Assembly: GCF_000730605.1 (NCBI RefSeq)
Contig: NZ_BBIS01000030.1
Location: 102,735-166,734, forward strand
Direction of reading: 5' to 3'
Length of the DNA stretch: 64,000 nt
Source: Pseudomonas monteilii NBRC 103158 = DSM 14164
GTDB taxonomy: Bacteria > Pseudomonadota > Gammaproteobacteria > Pseudomonadales > Pseudomonadaceae
A model generated the notes under the pieces. It saw nothing but the letters and a program-made list of their open reading frames with translations, made no database searches and was not told the origin of the DNA. The translations under genes were made by a program, and so were the position numbers. Shown here in pieces: positions 51,754-58,847 of this stretch (within the stretch, counting starts at the first letter, position 1; each line of letters opens with the position of its first letter).

Positions 51754-53649
51754 TTAAATGTGTGGCGCGCTGTGAGCCGTCACTCCTCCCGCGAACTCAG
51801 GCTTCAGATGCCCCTGCTCATCCAGCAGATAAGCATCCATCACCTCCCGCACCACCGGCCCTGCCACCCGGCCTCCCGCCTCACCGTTCTCGATCATCAC
51901 CGCCACCACCACACTCGGGTGGTCGGCCGGTGCAAAGCCGACAAACAGGGCGTTGTCACGGTGCCGCTCCAGGGTCTTGTTGCGGTTGTAACGTTCGCCC
52001 TGCTTGATCGCTACCACCTGCGCGGTACCACTCTTGCCGGCAATCCGGTATTGCGCCCCAGCTGCCGCCGCACGGGCGATGCCGCGCGGGTCGTGCATGA
52101 CCATCTGCATGCCCTGGCTGACCTGGTCCCAGGCATGTTTATCGTGCAGCACGATGTTGGGCATCGGGTTAGGATCGACTGGCGCATCGCCGCCCACGGT
52201 CATCGCCAGGTGCGGGCGGTGCCATACCCCTTTGCTCGCCAGCAGGCTGGTGGCCTGGGCCAGTTGTAGCGGGGTGACCTGCATGTAGCCCTGGCCAATG
52301 CCCAGGATCAGCGTTTCGCCCGGGAACCATGCCTGGCGGCGCGTGGCACGCTTCCACTCGGCCGACGGCATCAGCCCGGAGGCTTCCTCGAACATGTCCA
52401 GTGATACCTTCTGGCCCAGCCCGAACTCGGCCATGTAGTCGTGCAGGCGGTCGATGCCCAGCTTGTGCGCCAGGTCGTAGAAGTAAGTGTCGTTGGAGCG
52501 CATGATGGCGGTGTACATGTCCACCCAGCCGTCGCCGCTGCGGTTCCAGTTGCGGTACTTGTGGTCGTAGTTGGGCAGTTCGTAGTAGCCCGGGTCGAAC
52601 ACCCGGCTGCCCGGGGTGATCACGCCGCTGTCGAGGCCTGCGATGGCTACCTCCGGCTTCACCGTCGAGCCTGGGGCATACAGTCCGCGCAGCACGCGGT
52701 TGAACAGCGGGCGGTCGATGGAGTCGCGCAGTTCGGCGTACTGCTTGAAGCTGATGCCTTTTACGAACAGGTTGGGGTCGAAGCTGGGGTTGCTGACCAT
52801 CGCCAGTACATCGCCATTGGCCGGGTCCAGCACCACCACCGAGCCGCGGCGGTCGCCCAGCGCTTTTTCTGCGGCGATCTGCAGGTGGGCGTCCAGGGTC
52901 AGGACGATGTCCTGGCCAGGGGTCGGGGCCTTGTGGTTGAGCACGCGCATCACCCGGCCCTGGGCGTTGGTCTCGACCTCTTCGTAGCCCACGTGGCCGT
53001 GCAGTTGGCTTTCGTAGAAGTGTTCGATGCCGGTCTTGCCGATCGATTGGGTGCCTCGGTACTCGGTACTGTCGAGGACCTTGGCTTCTTTCTCGTTGAT
53101 ACGCCCCACATAGCCTACCGAATGGGCGAAATGTTCGGCCAGCGGGTACTCGCGGATGAACTGCGGCTCCACCTCAAGGCCTGGCAGGCGGAACTGGTTC
53201 ACGGCCACCAGGGCGATCTGCTCTTCGCTCAAGCCCACCATCAAGGTTACGGGCTCGAACGGTTTGCGACCCCGGCGCAGGTCCCTGTCGAACTGCTTGC
53301 GGTCGTCCTCGGTCAGGCCCAGTACCTGGGTCAGGGCATCGAGCACCTTGGCCGTATCGCCACCGGCCCGCTCGCGCGTCATGGTCAGGTCGAAGCTGGG
53401 TTTGTTGTCAGCCAGTACCACGCCGTTTCGGTCGTAGATCAGCCCGCGTTCGGGGGCGATGGGCAGTACGTGTACGCGGTTGTTTTCCGACACGGCGGTC
53501 TGCTGGTCGTGCTGCAGCACCTGCAATACGTACAGCCGTCCCACCAGAACGGCACACAGGCTGAACACCAGGGCGGCGCAGGCCAGAAGCCGGCGGTTGA
53601 CCAGGTGCTTTTCCTTTTCGTGGTCCTTGAGGGGGATGGGCTGTGGCAT
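51754..53649 (-). CDS. mrdA: Penicillin-binding protein 2 paralogue (MrdA-like transpeptidase)
   Basis: A 631-residue class B PBP. An N-terminal membrane anchor (LLACAALVFSLCAVLVGRLY) and a PBP dimer domain precede a transpeptidase domain with STVK (SxxK), SND (SxN) and KSGT motifs. It is the cell-elongation peptidoglycan cross-linker type. It stands alone next to the van locus and not in the rodA cell-shape operon, so it is probably a second copy (from general knowledge of P. putida genomes). Confidence 0.93.
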   Translation of the reverse strand: MPQPIPLKDHEKEKHLVNRRLLACAALVFSLCAVLVGRLYVLQVLQHDQQTAVSENNRVHVLPIAPERGLIYDRNGVVLADNKPSFDLTMTRERAGGDTAKVLDALTQVLGLTEDDRKQFDRDLRRGRKPFEPVTLMVGLSEEQIALVAVNQFRLPGLEVEPQFIREYPLAEHFAHSVGYVGRINEKEAKVLDSTEYRGTQSIGKTGIEHFYESQLHGHVGYEEVETNAQGRVMRVLNHKAPTPGQDIVLTLDAHLQIAAEKALGDRRGSVVVLDPANGDVLAMVSNPSFDPNLFVKGISFKQYAELRDSIDRPLFNRVLRGLYAPGSTVKPEVAIAGLDSGVITPGSRVFDPGYYELPNYDHKYRNWNRSGDGWVDMYTAIMRSNDTYFYDLAHKLGIDRLHDYMAEFGLGQKVSLDMFEEASGLMPSAEWKRATRRQAWFPGETLILGIGQGYMQVTPLQLAQATSLLASKGVWHRPHLAMTVGGDAPVDPNPMPNIVLHDKHAWDQVSQGMQMVMHDPRGIARAAAAGAQYRIAGKSGTAQVVAIKQGERYNRNKTLERHRDNALFVGFAPADHPSVVVAVMIENGEAGGRVAGPVVREVMDAYLLDEQGHLKPEFAGGVTAHSAPHI

Positions 53650-53862
53650 CGGGGCTCTTCTTTCTACGGGTATCGCGTTGGCTGTGCGGGCGCGCGAACG
53701 GGCGGGGGATGCTACGCAACACGCCCCGCCGCCTCAAGGTGAGTGGCGCCCATCAGAAAGCGGGTAGGGGCTGTGTGCCCCGTGATCAGGGCGCTGGCGC
53801 ACATCATGAAGATTTGTTCATGGCTAACCCTTGGTGATAAGGATTGAGGTCGATTTTGGTGT

Positions 53863-53880
53863 ATTTATGGATCCATAAAT
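53863..53880. promoter_or_regulatory. VanR-type operator (GGATCC-centred 18-bp palindrome)
   Basis: ATTTATGGATCCATAAAT is a perfect 18-bp palindrome upstream of the vanK remnant. It matches the GGATCC-centred operator style known for GntR-type VanR (Caulobacter: ATTGGATCCAAT). Sequence 53738-54154 is A/T-rich promoter DNA without genes. Confidence 0.7.
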
Positions 53881-54026
53881 AAAATTTGTGCGATAAACGA
53901 ACACGAAATCTTTTTCGGTATAAATATGTAAGCTGCTGAAATTAATTAATAAAATTGATTTTTTGTCGTTTTATTTCTTTGTTCACCGCGTTACACCCTG
54001 AGCCTCCACCGCTGAAGTGATTGTTT

Positions 54027-54036
54027 GTGGATCCAC
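54027..54036. promoter_or_regulatory. Second VanR-type operator of the vanK remnant promoter
   Basis: GTGGATCCAC, a perfect 10-bp palindrome with the same GGATCC core, lies 128 bp before the vanK start codon. Confidence 0.6.
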
Positions 54037-54154
54037 TATCCGGTTGATTAGCGCCTGACAACGGCCGGATCCCTCCAGCCGTATGCGACAACAATTACAA
54101 AAAGGGTCCAGTCATGACTGGTTTTCCAGGGCTACGGAACCGGCAGGTGACCTT

Positions 54155-54273
54155 GTGAATGCCGATCTCAAGCAACGCCTGGACAACGACCCGATGGGCC
54201 GCTTCAGTGCCTGGCCATTGGTATTTGCATCATTCTCAACATGATCGATGGCTTCGACGTGCTGGTGATGGCC
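54155..54273 (+). pseudogene. vanK: vanK-type aromatic acid MFS transporter, frameshifted N-terminal remnant
   Basis: From GTG 54155 the frame reads VNADLKQRLDNDPMGRF. One base is then missing near 54205, and the -1 frame resumes as LAIGICIILNMIDGFDVLVM, the TM1 of VanK/PcaK-like aromatic-acid transporters. At about 54273 the transporter sequence stops and porin sequence begins. The rest of the transporter is deleted. Confidence 0.8.
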
Positions 54274-54513
54274 TCGCGCAGTGGCCACACGCTGTACCTG
54301 GGGTTGCAGAAGGTCAGTGGCGACAGCCAGTGGATGTCGGTGTACGGCAGCAGTGGCAAGGAGTGGGAGCGCGATACCGAAGTGAACTACACCTTCCAGA
54401 GCGGGGCGTTGAAAAACCTCAACATCCGGCTGAATAACGCGACCAACCGGCGTAGCTTCAACAGTGATTTCGACCAGACCCGCCTGATCGTCAGCTATCC
54501 GCTGTCGCTATAA
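54274..54513 (+). pseudogene. OprD-family porin, C-terminal remnant
   Basis: SRSGHTLYLGLQKVSGDSQW, NYTFQSGALKNLNIRLNNAT and the end RLIVSYPLSL are the last beta-strands of an OprD-type outer-membrane porin. It is fused directly to vanK TM1 in frame after the frameshift. In related genomes a porin gene lies between vanK and vanR. The deletion removed most of both genes. Confidence 0.8.
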
Positions 54514-54640
54514 AAGCTTGCACCGCGCCGCCTTGAAGGCACTGGGGCTGCGCAGCAGCCCCAATGATACGCCGCACTGTCTCTGGTATTGCCCGAACAA
54601 GCCAACAGCACCTCCCCGCCTTACGCTAAGATGCCCGCTC

Positions 54641-55375
54641 ATGTCCCTGGAAGTCGCCCGGATGAGCAAGCCTGGTCAAATGGTGCTGGTCGCGTTGCGC
54701 AAGATGATCGCCTCGGGCGAGCTTGCAGCTGGCGAGCGCTTGATGGAAGTCCCCACCGCTGAACTGTTCGGCGTGTCACGCATGCCGGTGCGTATGGCGT
54801 TTCGCACCCTTGAGCAGGAAGGCCTGCTGGTGCGTTTTGGCGGTCGGGGTTTTCAGGTGCGCTCGGTCAGTGCCGATGACATCGCCGGCGCAGTCGAGGT
54901 ACGCGGCGTACTGGAAGGCCTGGCTGCCCGCCAGGCTGCGGAACGTGGCCTGTCAGCCCAGGCCCGCGAAGCGCTGCAACGCTGCCTGGTCGAAGGCGAC
55001 CAGTTGTTCGACAAGGGCTTCGTTACCGAAGAAGACCTGCAGGCCTACCACGACCTCAACATGCGCTTTCACCAGGTCATCATCGAAGCCAGCCACAACC
55101 CGGCCATCGCCGATGCCCTGGCGCGCAACGATCACCTGCCGTTTGCCTCCGTCACAGCGCTGGCCGTGGACCGCCACGACCTGGCCCGCGAATACCGGCG
55201 CTTCAACTTCGCGCACATGCAACACCACGCGGCGTTCGATGCCTTGGTCAATCGCCAGGGTGCCCGCGCCGAAGCCATTATGCGCGAGCACGCCAACGCC
55301 ACCTTGCGCTACGCCGAAACCTTCGGCGGGGCAACGGTGGAAGAGGGCATGAAGGTGATTCTGCCCTCGTCGTAG
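54641..55375 (+). CDS. vanR: VanR, GntR-family repressor of vanillate catabolism
   Basis: A 244-residue FadR-type GntR regulator. The HTH is GERLMEVPTAELFGVSRMPV and the FCD domain includes NMRFHQVIIEASHNP. The position beside vanAB and GGATCC palindromes in both flanking promoters support VanR, which releases DNA on binding vanillate. The ATG at 54641 is chosen (a second Met is 7 codons later); the longer frame to 54518 overlaps the porin tail region. Confidence 0.9.
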   Translation: MSLEVARMSKPGQMVLVALRKMIASGELAAGERLMEVPTAELFGVSRMPVRMAFRTLEQEGLLVRFGGRGFQVRSVSADDIAGAVEVRGVLEGLAARQAAERGLSAQAREALQRCLVEGDQLFDKGFVTEEDLQAYHDLNMRFHQVIIEASHNPAIADALARNDHLPFASVTALAVDRHDLAREYRRFNFAHMQHHAAFDALVNRQGARAEAIMREHANATLRYAETFGGATVEEGMKVILPSS

Positions 55376-55381
55376 GCCGGC

Positions 55382-56332
55382 TCAGATGTCCAGCACCAGC
55401 AGAGGTGTTTTCGAGCGCGAGCAGCAGGGCGTGAACTGATCGTTCAGCGCCTGCTCTTCTTCGGTGAGGAACATGTCGCGATGGTCTGGCGTGCCTTGCA
55501 GCACGCGCGTCAGGCAGGTGCCGCAAATGCCCTGTTCGCACGACATCGCAATCTCGATGCCGTGCTGCTCCAGCACCTGCACCACTGTCTGGTTGGCGGG
55601 TACCTCGAACACCTGGCCGGTGCTGCCGACCTGTACCGAGAAACTGCCGTCGTTGCTGGCATCCACCGGCGCTGCGGCAAAATATTCCCGATGCAGGCAC
55701 GCCTCCTGCCAACCCAGGCCCCTGGCGCTGTCCAGCACATGCTGCATGAAACCACCCGGCCCACACACATACAGGTGTACATCCGGCTGCGGGTTATCCA
55801 GCACCCGGGCAATGTCCAGTGCCGTTTCCGGCTGCTCATCAAAATGCACGAACAGGCGGTCGGCGAAAGGCGCTTTACGAATGCGTTCAACAAAGGCGGC
55901 ACGCTCACTCGAGCGGGCGCAGTAGTGCAGTTCGAAATCCCCACCGCTTTGCGCCAGCTGCTCGGCCATGCACAGGATCGGGGTAATCCCGATGCCTCCC
56001 GCAAACAGCACACTGCGCCGCGCCCCTTCCGCGAGCGGGAACAGGTTGCGGGGTTCGCTGATGCGCAGGCTTGCGCCGGCCTGTACCTGCTCGTGCAGGC
56101 GGCGTGAACCACCCCGCGAGGCCGGGTCGTTGAGCACACCGATCAGGTAGCGGTGGCGCTCTTCGGGGTGGTTGCACAAGGAATACTGGCGCACCAGCCC
56201 ATCGGGCAAATGCACATCTATGTGCGAGCCAGCGCTGAACGCGGGCAGCAGGCTGCCATCCGCCGCTGCCAGCTCGAAGCTGCAAATGCCCTGCGCTTCA
56301 TCGTTGCGGGAAACCACTACGGCATCGATCAT
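55382..56332 (-). CDS. vanB: Vanillate O-demethylase oxidoreductase VanB
   Basis: A 316-residue class IA reductase with the order FMN/NAD-binding domain then C-terminal plant-type ferredoxin. RQYSLCNHP binds flavin, LFAGGIGITPILCMAEQL binds NADH, and the 2Fe-2S ligands are in CEQGICGTCLTRVL plus a later CC. It passes electrons to VanA. It is 12 nt downstream of vanA. Confidence 0.95.
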   Translation of the reverse strand: MIDAVVVSRNDEAQGICSFELAAADGSLLPAFSAGSHIDVHLPDGLVRQYSLCNHPEERHRYLIGVLNDPASRGGSRRLHEQVQAGASLRISEPRNLFPLAEGARRSVLFAGGIGITPILCMAEQLAQSGGDFELHYCARSSERAAFVERIRKAPFADRLFVHFDEQPETALDIARVLDNPQPDVHLYVCGPGGFMQHVLDSARGLGWQEACLHREYFAAAPVDASNDGSFSVQVGSTGQVFEVPANQTVVQVLEQHGIEIAMSCEQGICGTCLTRVLQGTPDHRDMFLTEEEQALNDQFTPCCSRSKTPLLVLDI

Positions 56333-56344
56333 CTTGGCTTCTCC

Positions 56345-57412
56345 TCAGGCAGGGGTAGCGCTGGTGGCAATCAGTTGTGGTTGCGGCATGCGCTCTTTGG
56401 CAATCAGCCGCTCCAGGATCTTGCGCGACTGCACGCCACCGGCATCGATGTTCAGCTTCAGCAGGTTGCGTTCCGGGTAGGCCAACAGGTTCTGTTGCTG
56501 CCGCTCCAGCATCTCCAGGTCTTCGCTGAAGATCTTGCCCTGGCCTTCCCGGATGTTATCGGTCAGGGCATGGTCCTGCGCCGCGAAATTGCGCGCCATG
56601 CCCCAGAAGTACCAGATCGAGGTGTCGCTCTCTGGCGTGATGAAGTCCACCACGATGCTCGACGCCTTGTGCTGCGCATCCGCGTGATAGCCCCCTTTGC
56701 CGGCATGCGCTACGCCTACTTCAATCAGCACATGGCTGGGCGGGGTGAAGCGGCAGATCTGCCAGCGGTCCACGGGTACATCGTCTGCCAGCCCGTTGCC
56801 ACGTAGGGCCATGCGCCAGAAGGGCGGCGCCATGATGTTTTCCATGTGCCGGGCGGTGACCACTTCGTTGCCGGTGACGGTGGTGACGGGCGGCGCCTCG
56901 TCGATTTCCTTCTGGCCGATGCTGGAGGCGTGCACGTAGGTTTCGTGGGTGAGGTCCATCAGGTTGTCGATCATCAGGCGGTAGTCGCAACCGATATGGA
57001 ACAGCCCACCGCCATAGGCCCACTCTTCATTGACGGCCCAATCCAGGTGCGGGATCAGCGCCGGGTCGGCCAACGCCTGGTCGCCGGGCCAGACCCAGAT
57101 GAAGCCGTAGAGCTCGACGGCGGCGAAGGTTTTGTTGCAGGGAAAGCCCCGTACCCGCTGGCCCGGCATCGACACGGTCTTGCCATCGCAGCCCATCACC
57201 AGGCCGTGGTAACCACACACCAGGTTGCCGTTTTCAACGTAACCCAGCGACAACGGCGCACCACGGTGCGGGCAGAAGTCCTCGACGGCGGCCACGCGGT
57301 TTTCCTGGGCGCGGTAGAACACGATCTTCTCGCCGCAGATCTGCCGGCCCAAGGGTTTGGTGGCGATTTCGTCTGGGGTGCAGGCTACGTACCAGGTGTT
57401 TTTGGGGTACAT
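56345..57412 (-). CDS. vanA: Vanillate O-demethylase oxygenase VanA
   Basis: A 355-residue Rieske non-heme iron oxygenase that demethylates vanillate to protocatechuate and formaldehyde. The Rieske motif is CPHRGAPLSLGYVENGNLVC followed by GYHG; the mononuclear iron region is DNLMDLTHETYVHA. The ATG at 57412 with GGAGAG upstream is chosen over the longer frame to 57454, which would include an operator. Confidence 0.95.
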   Translation of the reverse strand: MYPKNTWYVACTPDEIATKPLGRQICGEKIVFYRAQENRVAAVEDFCPHRGAPLSLGYVENGNLVCGYHGLVMGCDGKTVSMPGQRVRGFPCNKTFAAVELYGFIWVWPGDQALADPALIPHLDWAVNEEWAYGGGLFHIGCDYRLMIDNLMDLTHETYVHASSIGQKEIDEAPPVTTVTGNEVVTARHMENIMAPPFWRMALRGNGLADDVPVDRWQICRFTPPSHVLIEVGVAHAGKGGYHADAQHKASSIVVDFITPESDTSIWYFWGMARNFAAQDHALTDNIREGQGKIFSEDLEMLERQQQNLLAYPERNLLKLNIDAGGVQSRKILERLIAKERMPQPQLIATSATPA

Positions 57413-57442
57413 GAAGGAGGCTCTCCGGGTTTTGTTTTTATT

Positions 57443-57456
57443 TAATGGATCCATTA
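57443..57456. promoter_or_regulatory. VanR-type operator upstream of vanA
   Basis: TAATGGATCCATTA is a perfect 14-bp palindrome 31 bp upstream of the vanA ATG, at a position where VanR binding would block vanAB transcription. Confidence 0.75.
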
Positions 57457-57530
57457 GAGCCAGTGGTGCTATCCATGGTCAACAGTAAATAAGGCGTTTA
57501 ATGATATTATGTGCGATTATCGGATTTTGT

Positions 57531-57540
57531 ATGGATCCAT
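57531..57540. promoter_or_regulatory. Distal VanR-type operator upstream of vanA
   Basis: ATGGATCCAT, a perfect 10-bp palindrome 75 bp farther out. Paired sites would allow repression by looping or by dimer pairs. Confidence 0.65.
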
Positions 57541-57563
57541 TGTGCGTGTCACGATGCTTTCCC

Positions 57564-57606
57564 TGTAGGAGCGGGTTCACCCGCGAACACCGGCGTAGCC
57601 GGTGCC
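57564..57606. repeat. REP element
   Basis: TGTAGGAGCGGGTTCACCCG followed by CGAACACCGGCGTAGCCGGT is a well-preserved P. putida-type REP sequence with two small stems (GCGGG/CCCGC and ACCGGC/GCCGGT). It marks the boundary between the van locus and the rhs region. Confidence 0.75.
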
Positions 57607-57628
57607 ATGCACCGCGTTGCCTCTTCGC

Positions 57629-58040
57629 GCATAGTCGCGTACCGCTATTCGGGTGGTGGCGCTGGCGGATCAGCCCGGCTTCGTTGTAGTCCCAGCGGGT
57701 GCGGCGGTGCAGGGCGTCGGTGTAGCTGAGCAGGCGGCCTTCGGCGTCGTGCTCGAAGCGATCTTCGGTCTTGTCGGGGTAGACCAGGCGGCTGAGGTGA
57801 CCGGCGTTGTAGTGGTACTCGGTGGCTTCCCCGGCGCATTGACGGTTTTGCTCAGTTGGCCGAGCGCGTCGTACTTCAACAGCGTGGTCTTGCCCGAGCA
57901 GTCGGTATAGCTGGCCAGCTGGCCGTCGCGGGTGTAGCTGAGGGTTTTCTCGCCGCCGTTGGCGTCGAGGATGGCGGTGGGCAGGTTGTCGCGGTTGTAG
58001 GTGTACCGGGTTTTGTTCTCCAGCGGGTCGAGGGTTTCGA
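57629..58040 (-). pseudogene. Displaced rhs core fragment with internal deletion and frameshift
   Basis: 57651-58040 copies 60907-61297 of the intact rhs gene with five substitutions and one single-base deletion (near 57835) that breaks the frame. 57629-57660 instead matches 60202-60233 with one difference. The two blocks meet at GGGTGGTGGC, present at both 60224-60233 and 60907-60916, so the fragment is itself a deletion derivative made between 10-bp repeats. It has no start and no toxin tip. Same strand as the intact gene. Confidence 0.85.
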
Positions 58041-58414
58041 GAAGTTTGATGCGACGATCAAGATGTAGCTCAATCGAACTTCATTTCGATACTGCGTCGA
58101 CCCGCAGAAATGTAAATTTTTAAAGAGCTGTTAAATCTGTTAGGTGTAGATGGTTATGCTTTTGGGGTGAGCGGTTAGTGTTATATGGTTTGATAATTTC
58201 CTGGTCGTGTTTTTGTGAGTGCGGGATGTGGTAGATGTTCTAAGCGTTTTTGCCTATGTGGTACTCGTGGTGATGAATGAATAAAGTTTCCTGGTTTTTC
58301 AAGAAGGTCTGAGGAAGTGACTCGGCTGCGGAGCATCGACTGATGCTCCGATCAGAGAATGATAGAAATATGTTTGTAGGTTTTATGTGTATAATTATTT
58401 CGTTTGCTGGCTTT
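58041..58414. other. A/T-rich spacer downstream of the immunity gene
   Basis: A 374-bp stretch of low GC with no convincing reading frame on either strand. An imperfect GGAGCATCGA / TGATGCTCC stem lies at about 58336-58354. Its composition matches the immunity gene and not the chromosome, so it is probably part of the horizontally exchanged toxin-immunity tip or the remains of an older one. Confidence 0.5.
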
Positions 58415-58840
58415 CTATAGTTCTGGTGCGTTGCAGAAGATCAGATCACCATGGTCGTTTTCAGCTATCATCCACTTTAATTGTTTGTTGACTATGTAGT
58501 ATTCAAAATATCTACAGTCGTCAAGTACTGATGGTATACAGTTAAGTGGCAAGCTAAAGAGAAACTTTTCTTCGTTGTCTTCATCTGCTATCAGCCATAC
58601 ATCTTCCTCCTGGTTAGGTGCTAGCTCACATAGGTGAAGGTATCCAGTGTTGTCATTATAAGTTTGTATTTTAGGTTTTGAAATTAACGATGCCCACCAT
58701 GCTCGAGGGTTTCCTTTGATGAAAACTGATTGTATTTTTGATAGGATTTCTTTCTTTTGTATAGGCTCTGTGCGTGCAAGCTCTTGCTTGTCTAGCGCTT
58801 GAAGTATTTCTTGAATGAGTGTTAACGAATCCGAATTCAT
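58415..58840 (-). CDS. Probable immunity protein for the Rhs toxin
   Basis: A 141-residue acidic protein starting MNSDSLTLIQEILQALDKQE at 58840, including GNPRAWWASLISKPKI and EDVWLIADEDNEEKFLFSLP. It lies 7 bp after the rhs stop on the same strand. Small size, acidity, low GC and position are standard for a cognate immunity protein. No named immunity family is assigned. The frame is open upstream into rhs, but the ATG at 58840 is the sensible start. Confidence 0.75.
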   Translation of the reverse strand: MNSDSLTLIQEILQALDKQELARTEPIQKKEILSKIQSVFIKGNPRAWWASLISKPKIQTYNDNTGYLHLCELAPNQEEDVWLIADEDNEEKFLFSLPLNCIPSVLDDCRYFEYYIVNKQLKWMIAENDHGDLIFCNAPEL

Positions 58841-58847
58841 GGTGACC

